Assembly (NCBI GenBank): GCA_016191555.1
Contig: JACPVX010000078.1
Span: 29,189-93,188, forward strand
DNA length: 64,000 nt
Source: Bacteroidota bacterium
Lineage (GTDB): Bacteria; Bacteroidota; Bacteroidia; Cytophagales; Cyclobacteriaceae
Reading direction: 5' to 3'
The notes under the pieces are model-generated. The model was not told the DNA's origin. It saw only the letters and a program-made list of their open reading frames with translations, and did no database searches. This document shows positions 55,296-63,722 of the stretch, in pieces. Every line of letters starts with the position of its first letter. Within the stretch, counting starts at the first letter, position 1. The position numbers and the translations under genes were made by a program.

Positions 55296-56023
55296 CTGTC
55301 CGGCAACACACGCATCGCTTCCGGCATCCTGACGACCCTGTCATGTCTGGGCTGCCTCGCTTTGTGCGGCACTCGCCTCGGTTTGTTCCGCACTCGCATT
55401 GATTTATGCGGCATTTGCATTGCTCTGTGCAGTACTCACATCGCTCTGTGCAATACTAACATCGGTCTGTGCAATAGTAACATCGCTCGGTGCAATAGTA
55501 ACATCGCTCGGTGTGGCATATGCTTCGCTTCATCTGGCACTCGTTTTCATTTTTGACAATAGGTGTTTTCATTTTGGCAGAGGTCGTTTTCATTTTTGAC
55601 AATAGGTGTTTTCATTTTGGCAGAGGTCGCTTTCATTTTTGGCAATAGGTGTTTTCATTTTGGCAATAGGTGTTTTCAATTTGGCAATAGGTGTTTTCAA
55701 TTTGGCAGAGGTCGTTTTCATTTTTAGCAGGGCATACTTACCTAGTGGCACCCTGACGATGCTGTCAGGGCAGGCTCACCTACCTTCCGGCATCCTGACG
55801 ATACTGTCAGGACAAGCTCACCTCGCTTCCGGTAATACTCGCCTCGCTTCCGGTAATACTCGCCTCGCTTCCGGCAATACTCGCCTCGCTTCCGGCAATA
55901 CTCGCCTCGCTTCCGGCAATACTCACCTCGCTTCCAGCAATACTCACCTCGCTTCCAGCAATACTCACCTCGCCTCCGGCAACGCGCACATCGCTTCCGG
56001 TATCCGGACGATGCTGTCAGATT
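55296..56023. repeat. Intergenic array with 21-bp periodicity (about 34 unit-lengths)
   Basis: A continuous run of 21-base (sometimes 22-base) units with conserved GGCA near position 6-9 and TCG or TTC at the end. Three subfamilies follow one another: 55360-55548 (type CTCTGTGCAATACTAACATCG in short form), 55549-55741 (type ATTTTGGCAATAGGTGTTTTC), and 55826-55993 (eight near-identical units of CTTCCGGCAATACTCGCCTC type). Between them are 42-base double units at 55318-55359, 55742-55783 and 55784-55825. These carry a hairpin CCTGAC-GATNCT-GTCAGG; a partial fourth copy closes the array near 56010. Because 21 is a multiple of 3, long frames are open through the array on both strands, but they look like by-products. 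No gene, CRISPR structure or terminator function is evident. Confidence 0.85.
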
Positions 56024-56602
56024 TACCCTTTTTTGGGGTCTGTTCAACGAAATGTGTCAGGTGATTAAATTTGTTATGTTGAGGTGAAGCGAACATCGAC
56101 TCTGCAGGAGAGCCCCCGATGAAGGAATAACTGAACTGACTGGAATGGTCCAAACGTACGATCAAAAGTAGCACGTCTATTTTTAACAGTCCCAAGAATT
56201 AATTCCTCATAAAACCCAAGCTTGTTAATGGTGATTCGTTCTTCAAAGAGAATCAACATTTGGGCGTGTGTCAGTTTCCATCCTTTAATGGGCTCTCGCA
56301 ATCCTTTTAAGTTTGTCATGCACTCGATAAAGGAGTTGAGAGAAGGACAGATCAAAACTGAACACCCGCTTGCTCTAAGTGACTTTTCGGAGCCGACAGT
56401 GAAAAGACTCGATGATGCTGGTAGTATAGATGATGCGCCTGATTTGCTTTGGGCATTTAATTACTAAGTCTCTCCCTGTTGTTAAACCAGCTTTGATCAC
56501 ATCCTGTATCGATTTAGTGTTTTTCTATTTTGACACAGTTTGTTGAATAGACTCTAAATCTGTTTACACGATCTGATTTTATACTCCAAGAGTCCAATAA
56601 CC
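56024..56602. other. Intergenic with possible decayed coding sequence
   Basis: The 580 bp between the 21-bp array and the S8 protease gene. Frames are open on both strands (plus 56222-56467, ending DLLWAFNY; minus 56074-56355, starting with TTG, containing ITINKLGFYEELILGTVKNR). Neither has a good start or a recognisable family. It may be a remnant of a lost gene or mobile element. I do not assign a function. Confidence 0.35.
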
Positions 56603-58177
56603 TTACTTTCCGCTTTTCATTTTTTCAGCCATTTCAATAGCCTGATAGGCATTGAGAATGCTGGCTGTTTTACTTAAGGTATTGAACCTTACTTTTGCAG
56701 GCTTGCCTTCTTCTATTGGTTGCAGCACTTTCAGTTTTGGATAGCGCATGCCGGATTGCATCAGAATCTCGATGATTTGTTGTGTCGATAAATCCGGATA
56801 ATAAGACATCAGCAGCGCTGCTACGCCAGCAACCACCGGAGCCGCTAAACTAGTTCCATCGTGTGTATTGTAATGATTAGCCGTATCGAGTGAGGCGATT
56901 TGCACACCGGGCGCAAACAAGTCTACATGTTGCCCATAATTTGAAAAGGATGCCGGCAATTTCGCATCTGCCTTTTGTCCAGAGGCACCAACTTCAATCC
57001 AATTGGTTGGTTCCGTTCCATCCAGGTATCGATCGCTCGGATAATTTTCAACTACATCAATGTTGACACCATCGTTGCCAGCCGCGTGTACTAACAGAAC
57101 CCCTTTTTGTTCCGCCAAACGAACCGCCTCATCCACCCATTTTTTTCCGGGGCTTAGGTCTTTGCCGAAACTCATATTAATAATGTGCGCACCATTCTCC
57201 ACAGCATACCGAATTCCCAGTGCCACGTCTTTATCACGCTCATCACCATCGGGTGTGGTGCGGATGACCATGATCTTTACATGATTGGCGATGCCGTCAA
57301 TTCCGAGATTGTTATTTCGGACGGCTGCAATCACACCGGCTACAGCCGTGCCATGGTCTGCGCGCGGGCCCGCCACATCATTATTGCCATAGTTGGTGTC
57401 ATTGATATCATTCGGATTGTCTCCCACTATCTTTCGGGGATTAAAATCTAAACTAAGTTGGTACTTCAGCTGTTTGGCATTCGCTTCTCTTAACTTTTCT
57501 AAAATTTTCTCCGTAAAACCCATCCCGTATCGCTGCGACAGAAAATCTTTTGCACTCTTCAACTGACCATCGCCAGCGGTTCTAACTTCTTTCAAATCTT
57601 CTGCGCTATGGACATCAATTCCGGTTTTCTCCCTGACAATGGCTCTTGCCTTCTCATAAATAGATGAAAATTTTTCCAGCGTCTCTTTTTGCTCTTGCTG
57701 CTTTTTCATCTCCTTATCAAACAGCTGCTTTGCCTTCAGGTACGTAGGTGTGTTTTGCTGATCCTTCGGTGTGTCTCGCATGACGCGAATAAATTCATAT
57801 GTCTCTATGTTGACATTATCTCCCTTGCGATTTCCCAAAAAATTCCACCCGTGTATATCATCCACATATCCATTCTTATCATCATCGATACCGTTGTTGG
57901 CGATTTCATCCTCGTTTACCCAAATATTTCCTTTCAGGTCTTCGTGATTGATATCGACTCCACCATCGATCACCGCCACAATAATTTGCTTCTTCGGCTG
58001 CTTGCCTGATAATAATTGCCGGTATGCTTTATCGAGACTGATGCCTGCGATTTTATTGTCTTTGATATCCTGGTTATGCCAATTCAAATACTTGCGATCA
58101 ATTTCTTGTGCCGATTTCACCTGCGCTTGAAGAGATGACAGGGAGAATAAAAAAAGGAAAAATAGTAGCTGCTTCAT
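56603..58177 (-). CDS. S8 (subtilisin-like) serine peptidase, secreted
   Basis: 524 residues with a signal peptide (ends near LQAQ). The catalytic triad is Asp71 in VAVIDGGVDINHED, His275 in DHGTAVAGVIAAV and Ser443 in GTSLAAPVVAGVAALL. About 150 residues, largely charged coiled coil (NTPTYLKAKQLFDKEMKKQQ), are inserted between the Asp and His motifs, far more than in classical subtilisins. There is no T9SS sorting domain, so it is probably periplasmic or outer-membrane-associated. It is the last gene of a likely operon with the two secreted-protein genes upstream (27-bp gap). Confidence 0.92.
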   Translation of the reverse strand: MKQLLFFLFLFSLSSLQAQVKSAQEIDRKYLNWHNQDIKDNKIAGISLDKAYRQLLSGKQPKKQIIVAVIDGGVDINHEDLKGNIWVNEDEIANNGIDDDKNGYVDDIHGWNFLGNRKGDNVNIETYEFIRVMRDTPKDQQNTPTYLKAKQLFDKEMKKQQEQKETLEKFSSIYEKARAIVREKTGIDVHSAEDLKEVRTAGDGQLKSAKDFLSQRYGMGFTEKILEKLREANAKQLKYQLSLDFNPRKIVGDNPNDINDTNYGNNDVAGPRADHGTAVAGVIAAVRNNNLGIDGIANHVKIMVIRTTPDGDERDKDVALGIRYAVENGAHIINMSFGKDLSPGKKWVDEAVRLAEQKGVLLVHAAGNDGVNIDVVENYPSDRYLDGTEPTNWIEVGASGQKADAKLPASFSNYGQHVDLFAPGVQIASLDTANHYNTHDGTSLAAPVVAGVAALLMSYYPDLSTQQIIEILMQSGMRYPKLKVLQPIEEGKPAKVRFNTLSKTASILNAYQAIEMAEKMKSGK

Positions 58178-58204
58178 AAATGCTCTAACTAGTTGCTATC
58201 GATA

Positions 58205-59968
58205 TTATTTAGTTGTTGTTTTTTTCTTGCTCACAGGAAATTCAAAGCCAAGGCGAACGATTAGCCGATCGGCATACGGGCTTTCACGCTTGGGGTCATA
58301 GAGATTGTAAAGCACTTGTGCGTTGCCATTGATATGTTTTGAGATTCGGAATTCTTGTTTGATGCCCGCCACATAACTCCATACCCATTTTCGGTTTCCA
58401 TTATCAAGAGGCAGGTTCAGTTGGCGAACGGGACTATTCATGGTTTCTATTTCCCCGCGCAGGGTCAGTTGGCCAAGCAACCGAAACTGAAGGAAGCTGC
58501 GTACACCATACACACGCTCTTCGCTGATGAAGTAGCGGCCCTTGGAAAAATTGCAGGCGATCCGCTCATTCCAGCCAAGCCCTGCCGTCCACCGGCCAGA
58601 GAGGTGATAACCGATATATGGATTTACATCCAACAGGAAATTTGTTCCGTTTTGCATTTGCAGACTTACGCCCGGCAGCAAACGCTCTTTGAATGGTTTT
58701 CCATGCATGGGGTTCACGCGCTTCTGTTTAACCTGCGTGTCGATGGTTTTCACATCACCCGCAGCCTTCTTCATTTTATTCATGTTCGCGACCGCTTCGT
58801 TGACGGTTGCTTGTGATGCCGCCACTTTATCGAATGCCAACTCTTTCGCATTCTTCTGCAATTCCTTTTTCATGGCCACCGGGTCGCGGTAGCGCTCCGA
58901 CATCTGTTTGTATTTTTCAATGGCCTGCTGTTGTTCGCGCAACATCTTCGTCTCTTTCAGTCGCGAGGCATTTTCTTCCATCCACTTTTTTACCATGGCG
59001 GAGTCTACCTCACCATCCTTCAATTGATTGAGTTGTTCACCGTACTGGCTGGCTTCTCCCGGCAACTTGGCCAAATCACCGGCCTGTTTTGAAATGTCGG
59101 TCACTTCATTCAAGTTAGCCGTGGGCAAATTGGTGGAAGGCATTGAACCCGTATTGAGTCCATTGGCTGACGGAATGCTAGGCATGCTTGAACTGGAAGG
59201 TGCGTTGATGCCGGGGAGTGCCCCCACCCCATTGGCGGACGGGAGCCCGCCTCCGGTTGGCAAAGATGCGCCCGGTATCGAAGGTGTGGTTATACCCGGT
59301 GCGTTGGTATTCAGAGATCCGGGCAGGCCACCGGCTGGCACTGAAACCCCCGACAAAGGATTAGCCGGAAGTTGTTGTGTTACTGAATTTGTGATCGATG
59401 AAACATTCCCCACTTTCGATTGAAGCTCAGTTGGTAACTTCTTGGTTTGTATACCTACCCCCTGTTCTAATTTTGCCACCCGACTCGTAACAGAGTTATT
59501 CAGTTTTTGGAGGCGTTCTTCCGCTTGCTTTACGTTTACAGAGGGGATGGGAAGCTTCAAGCTATCGATGTTGGTTTGAAGTTGAGTAATTTGTGCGTCT
59601 ACCTTTTCGGTGGGCAGTTTTAGTGATTTGAGACTATCTGATTTCGCTTTCAATCGGTTTTGCACGTTCGTCAACCGACCTGTCAATGCACGTTGTGTGG
59701 AATCAATTCGGGTTTGGTAGTTGGTTAATTTTTGATTGGGATGTAACGAATCCAACGCATGATTCACTTTCTGTTGTGCGGATGCACCAACGGATGAAAC
59801 GCTTTTGCGTAGTTGCTTGAGTGAATCTATTTTCTTCTTTCCCGGAAGTTGGAGTGAATCGATCTGCTGACGAAGGGAATCTGCTTTGCGTTGCGCACTA
59901 GTATCTTGCCCGAAGCTGAAGCTCCAGAAAATACAACTAAAGATCACACAAACCCACCACCGATTCAT
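58205..59968 (-). CDS. Secreted coiled-coil protein with C-terminal beta-barrel-like domain
   Basis: 587 residues, not recognised as a named family. A signal peptide ends near SFGQ. Residues about 25-190 are heptad-rich with repeated IDSLK/LDSLH units (IDSLQLPGKKKIDSLKQLRK), then a Pro/Gly/Ser-rich linker at about 195-285 (LPGSLNTNAPGITTPSIPGA), a second helical section at about 290-425, and a beta-rich C-terminal part (about 430-587; NGTNFLLDVNPYIGYHLSGR, ADRLIVRLGFEFPVSKK). The last resembles an eight-stranded outer-membrane barrel. The start codon overlaps the upstream stop (TAATG). Confidence 0.75.
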   Translation of the reverse strand: MNRWWVCVIFSCIFWSFSFGQDTSAQRKADSLRQQIDSLQLPGKKKIDSLKQLRKSVSSVGASAQQKVNHALDSLHPNQKLTNYQTRIDSTQRALTGRLTNVQNRLKAKSDSLKSLKLPTEKVDAQITQLQTNIDSLKLPIPSVNVKQAEERLQKLNNSVTSRVAKLEQGVGIQTKKLPTELQSKVGNVSSITNSVTQQLPANPLSGVSVPAGGLPGSLNTNAPGITTPSIPGASLPTGGGLPSANGVGALPGINAPSSSSMPSIPSANGLNTGSMPSTNLPTANLNEVTDISKQAGDLAKLPGEASQYGEQLNQLKDGEVDSAMVKKWMEENASRLKETKMLREQQQAIEKYKQMSERYRDPVAMKKELQKNAKELAFDKVAASQATVNEAVANMNKMKKAAGDVKTIDTQVKQKRVNPMHGKPFKERLLPGVSLQMQNGTNFLLDVNPYIGYHLSGRWTAGLGWNERIACNFSKGRYFISEERVYGVRSFLQFRLLGQLTLRGEIETMNSPVRQLNLPLDNGNRKWVWSYVAGIKQEFRISKHINGNAQVLYNLYDPKRESPYADRLIVRLGFEFPVSKKKTTTK

Positions 59969-60588
59969 TATTTATTATTTGCTACTTTTTGCTTTTGCAG
60001 ATCGTTGTAATATTCGATTATCTGTGAGAACTTATTCTTGTCTAACCATTTTACGATTTTCGGGTCATCGGAACCGGTGATCATTTCCAGATTTTTTTTA
60101 TTGAGTGGTACAATCGGTCCGTCATCTCCGTGTTGAATGGCAATGATCATACTGTAATCCTTTAATGGTAATGAGAGGTAGGAGTTAATGGCACCAGTAT
60201 AAGCCTTGAACAGCCAGCAACTATCCGCCGGTATCCCTTTTATTCTTCCATGCACTGAACTATAACCATAAATCTCACGCGTATCGTTTGGAAATATTTT
60301 GCGTTTGATTCTCTTCTCTTTGTGGATCACGTACATCTTTTTCTCTTCTGATTCAATGCGCGATTTCAAATTAATCACGGAATCATTCTTTAGTACAACG
60401 GTGAATTGAAATTTTGGATTGTATTGTCCGCCATAGTTGCCATGATGCATCGGCATGGGGCGATAAACCGGCTGCTGAATGGTTACATTTCCTTGTGGGG
60501 TTCTAATGGTTTGAGGCACATAGTAAACTTGCGCAAAGAGCACATTGCTCATCGCAACAAACACAAAAATTTGAATGGATTTTATCAT
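59968..60588 (-). CDS. Secreted protein of unknown function
   Basis: About 206 residues from the ATG at 60588 (MIKSIQIFVFVAMSNVLFAQ; a TTG one codon earlier is possible). The signal peptide ends near LFAQ. The mature part has a Pro/Gln/His-rich start and a beta-rich middle (FTVVLKNDSVINLKSRI), and ends with a helix IVKWLDKNKFSQIIEYYNDL. I do not recognise a named domain. Its start codon and upstream region are duplicated at 61583-61664, beyond the RAYT element. Confidence 0.65.
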   Translation of the reverse strand: MIKSIQIFVFVAMSNVLFAQVYYVPQTIRTPQGNVTIQQPVYRPMPMHHGNYGGQYNPKFQFTVVLKNDSVINLKSRIESEEKKMYVIHKEKRIKRKIFPNDTREIYGYSSVHGRIKGIPADSCWLFKAYTGAINSYLSLPLKDYSMIIAIQHGDDGPIVPLNKKNLEMITGSDDPKIVKWLDKNKFSQIIEYYNDLQKQKVANNK

Positions 60589-60660
60589 CAAACAAAGGTA
60601 CGATTTATTGGGTTTGGTTGATAGTATTTGGATAGCAATTAGTGGCTAATTTTCATTGGA
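60580..60660. repeat. 81-bp direct repeat, left copy
   Basis: This segment contains the start codon and upstream region of the secreted-protein gene. It recurs at 61583-61664 with only a few differences (for example TTGATAGTATTTGGATAGCA is identical in both). Between the copies lie three REP-like hairpins, the RAYT transposase gene and one inverted REP-like hairpin. Confidence 0.9.
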
Positions 60661-60670
60661 CCCCTGCTCT

Positions 60671-60846
60671 GGCGCAAGTCTTTCTTTTCGATTGCGATAT
60701 AGACTTGTGCCCCTACTATCCTCTTTGCCATTTGAACCCTGCTCTGGCGCAAGTCTTTCCTTTCGATTGCGATATAGACTTGTGCCCCTACTATCCTCCA
60801 TCTCTGGCGCAAGTCTTTCTTTTCGATTGCGATATAGACTTGTGCC
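60671..60846 (+). repeat. Three tandem REP-like hairpins
   Basis: Three 41-base imperfect palindromes at 60671-60711, 60746-60786 and 60806-60846. Each has arms GGCGCAAGTCT and AGACTTGTGCC (11 bp, one G-T pair) around a 19-base loop that is nearly identical between copies. Each is preceded by CTCT or TCTCT and followed by CTACTATC or TAACTATC. Their place directly upstream of a RAYT gene fits REP sequences mobilised by that enzyme. Confidence 0.88.
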
Positions 60847-60926
60847 CTAACTATCTTATTTGGCTTTTAAATCAATTTTTGAAACTACTGTTGCAACATT
60901 ATTTCAGAATAGTGAAATTGTTTAAT

Positions 60927-61478
60927 ATGAGCAGAAAGTATAAAATTAGAAACCAAGATAAGTTACACTTCGTCACCTTTACAGTAATTCACTGGCTGGA
61001 TGTTTTTATAAGACGCGAATACAAAGACGTTTTCTTGGAGAGCGTCCGATATTGTCAGAAAACCAAAGGTCTGGAAATTTATGCGTACTGCATTATGAGC
61101 AGCCACATCCATCTGATTATTGGAAGAAATGGTATGAATAGTTTAGAAGACATCATCCGAGACATCAAAAAATTTACCTCCGTGAAACTAATCGAAGCCA
61201 TTAAAGCTAATCCCCAAGAGAGCCGTAAAGAGTTGTTCGTATGGCTCTTTGAACGAGCTGGACAAAAGAACGGCAATAACACGCATTATCAATTTTGGCA
61301 ACAGCATAACCACCCAATTGAATTAAGCACCAATGAAATGATTGATGAAACATTGGACTACATTCATCAAAACCCGGTGGTGGCAGGTATTGTTTTGCAG
61401 CCGCAAGATTACCTCTATAGCAGCGCCATCAACTATGCTAATATGCCTGAAAAACTAATTGATGTTATGTTGATATGA
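60927..61478 (+). CDS. REP-associated tyrosine transposase (RAYT, Y1_Tnp)
   Basis: 183 residues from the ATG at 60927 (MSRKYKIRNQDKLHFVTFTV). HUH-superfamily single-strand transposase: the metal-binding HxH is in MSSHIHLIIG and the catalytic tyrosine is probably in DETLDYIHQNPVVAG, with the FERAGQ and FWQQHNHPIEL segments typical of Bacteroidota RAYTs. The frame is open 285 bp further upstream, but that part is only translated REP sequence, so I reject the earlier start. It is flanked by REP-like hairpins upstream (three) and downstream (one, inverted). Confidence 0.92.
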   Translation: MSRKYKIRNQDKLHFVTFTVIHWLDVFIRREYKDVFLESVRYCQKTKGLEIYAYCIMSSHIHLIIGRNGMNSLEDIIRDIKKFTSVKLIEAIKANPQESRKELFVWLFERAGQKNGNNTHYQFWQQHNHPIELSTNEMIDETLDYIHQNPVVAGIVLQPQDYLYSSAINYANMPEKLIDVMLI

Positions 61479-61534
61479 TTCAGCAAAATTGCCAGATATA
61501 AGTTTCAAAGAACGGTTGCTTAGAATAGTAAGTT

Positions 61535-61574
61535 GGCACAAGTCAATGACGCTACCAATCAGAAGACTTGCGCC
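61535..61574 (-). repeat. Inverted REP-like hairpin downstream of RAYT
   Basis: A 40-base palindrome with arms GGCACAAGTC and GACTTGCGCC. Read on the minus strand its arms are GGCGCAAGTC and GACTTGTGCC, the same asymmetry as the three upstream copies, but the loop sequence is different. It thus forms the inverted partner at the other end of the RAYT unit. Confidence 0.85.
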
Positions 61575-61582
61575 AGAATGGG

Positions 61583-61664
61583 TTTTATCATAAAACAAAG
61601 GTACTATTTTATTGAGTTTGGTTGATAGTATTTGGATAGCAATTAGTGGCTGAATTTCATTGGA
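61583..61664. repeat. 82-bp direct repeat, right copy
   Basis: Near-identical copy of 60580-60660. On the minus strand it includes a start codon (ATG at 61591, reading MIKPILAQVF then stop) equal to the first codons of the secreted-protein gene, after which the sequence switches to the REP hairpin. It marks the right edge of the roughly 1-kb RAYT unit. Confidence 0.9.
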
Positions 61665-61784
61665 GTTATAAGTACGTATGGAGGTTACAGCTCTGGCCCT
61701 ACATTGCTACTATCACTGCTCGGATTATTACAAAGTACGGATAACCGGGACCACACAACAACTTATTTTTAACCACCGACAACC

Positions 61785-62038
61785 TTAGTTTGACCTTCCC
61801 TTCTTCTCTTGATTGTATAGGTACACTATCTGATCAATGTCATTTCGTTTTAACTCTTTACTCTCAATCTTTTTGCAAAGGTTGGGCGCATCGTTTAAAT
61901 ATTTCAGCATCTGATCCTTAAACTTCCGTCAAGAAAATTCGCATTCACTCTGGTTAAAGTACGCTCTCCTACCTTTTGTAAATAGTAAACCGTTGATGAA
62001 CCGTTAAGGTTTCCCCCTGGGATAAAGAAGGGTGACTG
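61785..62038 (-). pseudogene. Frameshifted 3' remnant of a Bacteroidota hypothetical gene
   Basis: On the minus strand two frames join into one protein-like sequence. From 62038 the frame reads through IPGGNLNGSSTVYYLQKVGE and TLTRVNANFLDGSLRIR; around 61918-61930 it must shift to continue with FKDQMLKYLNDAPNLCKKIE and ELKRNDIDQIVYLYNQEKK, then stop at 61785. The pattern resembles the C-terminal half of small secreted Bacteroidota proteins with a terminal KI-SKE-DI-IV-YN motif. No start and no N-terminal half is present. It is close to the RAYT unit and the truncated bioD. Confidence 0.55.
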
Positions 62039-62072
62039 TCACTTGAGCTTTCTATATAATCGCCGGACTCAT

Positions 62073-62147
62073 ATGCGAAAAGGTGTATTCGTTATTAGCA
62101 CAGATACCGGAGTCGGCAAGACTGTCATCTCTAAGAAAAACAAATAA
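62073..62147 (+). pseudogene. bioD: 5' stump of bioD (dethiobiotin synthetase)
   Basis: An ATG at 62073 opens a 24-residue frame, MRKGVFVISTDTGVGKTVIS then KKNK and TAA. The segment TDTGVGKTV is the P-loop of dethiobiotin synthetase and stands at the usual distance from the N-terminus. After TVIS the match ends abruptly; no more BioD-like sequence follows in the window. The break lies 140 bp before the 3' end of the group II intron. The remainder may have been deleted or displaced beyond the right edge. Confidence 0.65.
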
Positions 62148-62287
62148 TCAAGCAGTCATAAGCCATTTCACCAGCCTCCAACAGAAGGCCAACCCCAGGC
62201 TTTCAGGAACGAGCTTATGCTGCACCATGGAGGGCTTTCTTTTTCTTTACCGCACGGATGACCTACAACACTTCCCAACTCACAACA
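62148..62287. other. Unassigned sequence between bioD stump and intron
   Basis: Sequence of unknown origin between the bioD break point and the inferred 3' end of the group II intron. It would form the 3' exon of the intron on the minus strand (starting TGTTGTGAGTTGG). I see no gene or RNA family in it that I can name. Confidence 0.4.
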
Positions 62288-62326
62288 GTCAAGTAGGCAA
62301 GGGCATTTCAGCCCAAGCCTCTCACA

Positions 62327-62360
62327 GAACCGTACGTGAAGTTCTCACTTCATACGGCTC
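62327..62360 (-). ncRNA. Group II intron domain V
   Basis: A 34-base hairpin with the invariant features of the catalytic domain V: GAGCCG at the 5' side containing the AGC triad, a GAGA tetraloop-type apex, a two-base bulge region, and ACGGTTC closing the stem. It is 49 bp downstream of the maturase stop codon in minus-strand direction. Confidence 0.93.
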
Positions 62361-62409
62361 TTGTCATGCAAATCAAATCCAATTATAAACGAGCCAATGA
62401 TAAAACATG

Positions 62410-63450
62410 TCAGGATAGGATTGTTTGAGACAATGTAGACTGCTTGTGCCAGTCTAACTTCCTCCATCCCTTTATTACTTTTGACTTTGCATTTTGACTC
62501 ATCTCACATCCATAGCCAAGAAAAATATCCTCTCCTGCTCGCTTGGATTTGTAAACTTTGGGTTTAAAATCAAAACCTAGAAAACAAAATTTGTTTCCGT
62601 AGTCCTTTCTTTCTTGCCTTCGATAATCCTTGCAGTACACCAGTTGAGTTTTTGTTTCACTTAGCCTAAGCTTACACTCCAGTAGTCGTACTCGAATTTG
62701 ATCAAGTAGGTGTCTCGCCTCTTCCTCACTGCTGCAATGTAGCACGACATCATCTGCGTAGCGTACAAAAGCTAGTTGTGGGTATTTCAGCTTTAACCAT
62801 TTATCCAGTACATAATGTAGGTACAAGTTGGCTAGTAGAGGGCTTATTACACCTCCCTGCGGTGTGCCCTTACCTTGCTTGTGAGTCAATGTGCCATCGG
62901 TTGCTTGACTTGGACATTCAAGCCAACGCTTGATATACATCTTTACCCACTTCTCTTCTACATGTTTATCCAGTGCTTTCATTAGCAACTCGTGGTCTAC
63001 TTCATCAAAGAAACTTTTGATGTCCATGTCGATCACCCACGCATACTTCCGTACATTCTTTTGTACTTGCAATACTGCCTGATGGGCGCTCTTCAATGGA
63101 CGGTAACCATACGAATGTTCATGAAATTGAGATTCTAATCTCGGCTCCAGATACGACCGGATTACTTCTTGGGCTATTCGATCACTTACTGTCGGGATGC
63201 CCAGCTTTCGTTTACCTCCATTGGTTTTGGGTATCTCTACTTCGCGAACCGGTTGAGGAAAATAACTGCCCGATGAGAGCCTGTTCCAAAGTTTATACAA
63301 GTTCTTCGACACATTAGTTTGATATTGCTCTAAACTCTCCTTGTCTATACCCGCACTGCCTTGGTTCGACTTCACCTTTTGGTAGGCCTTCCTCACCATG
63401 TCTTTGGTAATAGGTACCGTTTTTGATTCTGTTTCAAACAATAAGGTCAT
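62410..63450 (-). CDS. ltrA: Group II intron reverse transcriptase/maturase, C-terminally truncated
   Basis: 346 residues. RT domains 0-7 are present: KVKSNQGSAGIDKESLEQY, RKLGIPTVSDRIAQEVI, YGYRPLKSAHQAVL, WVIDMDIKSFFDEVDHELL, KGTPQGGVISPLLANLYLHY, and the catalytic FVRYADDVVLHC. After LGFDFKPK the protein ends early in GWRKLDWHKQSTLSQTILS. Intact homologues continue about 70 or more residues through the X (maturase) domain containing a NP-I-GW-NYY pattern. Only about 50 bp separate the stop codon from domain V, so that part is physically deleted. Reverse transcription may remain possible, while splicing help is doubtful. Confidence 0.9.
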   Translation of the reverse strand: MTLLFETESKTVPITKDMVRKAYQKVKSNQGSAGIDKESLEQYQTNVSKNLYKLWNRLSSGSYFPQPVREVEIPKTNGGKRKLGIPTVSDRIAQEVIRSYLEPRLESQFHEHSYGYRPLKSAHQAVLQVQKNVRKYAWVIDMDIKSFFDEVDHELLMKALDKHVEEKWVKMYIKRWLECPSQATDGTLTHKQGKGTPQGGVISPLLANLYLHYVLDKWLKLKYPQLAFVRYADDVVLHCSSEEEARHLLDQIRVRLLECKLRLSETKTQLVYCKDYRRQERKDYGNKFCFLGFDFKPKVYKSKRAGEDIFLGYGCEMSQNAKSKVIKGWRKLDWHKQSTLSQTILS

Positions 63451-63722
63451 CCTCTTTGCAAAGTTGTTTTATCAATTGAAACTGCATGACCAGTACCCTT
63501 CGCTCGTACTTCATTACAAAGTGTTCTACGCTACTATGGTACTGTCCGACTTCCTCTTCTGCTTCGATATTTAAACCTTGTAGGCACAACCTACTTGTGT
63601 CTTTTCTCTTCACATCAGATAGAGGACCTCTCGTGTTCCATACTAAAGCCTGAATAAGAGTCATGCATCCTAAATGACGATTGTCCTACAACCAGTAAAG
63701 TAAGTTCATGTTGTAGTGATCA

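Noticed and set aside
55296..56023. CRISPR array
   Set aside because: Units are contiguous and differ gradually; there are no constant repeats separated by unique spacers and no cas genes in the window.
55362..56064. Open frames with 7-residue repeats on both strands in the 21-bp array (for example LASGNTR units, plus strand 55606-56064)
   Set aside because: Any 21-bp array keeps frames open because 21 is divisible by 3. Several frames on both strands are open at once, there is no good start region, and 22-base units break the frame.
56074..56355. Minus-strand frame of 93 residues beside the 21-bp array
   Set aside because: It starts with TTG, lacks a recognised domain and overlaps a plus-strand frame of equal quality. 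Kept only as possible decayed sequence.
60642..60926. N-terminal extension of the RAYT protein
   Set aside because: The extra 95 residues are only the translation of the three REP-like hairpins, shown by the repeated peptide SLSFRLRYRLVP in another frame and by similar repetition in this one. The conserved protein starts at the ATG at 60927.
63434..63664. Small open frame upstream of and overlapping the intron maturase (76 residues, minus strand)
   Set aside because: It lies in intron RNA domains and overlaps the maturase start by 17 bp. No family is recognised, and it is more likely structural RNA than a gene.
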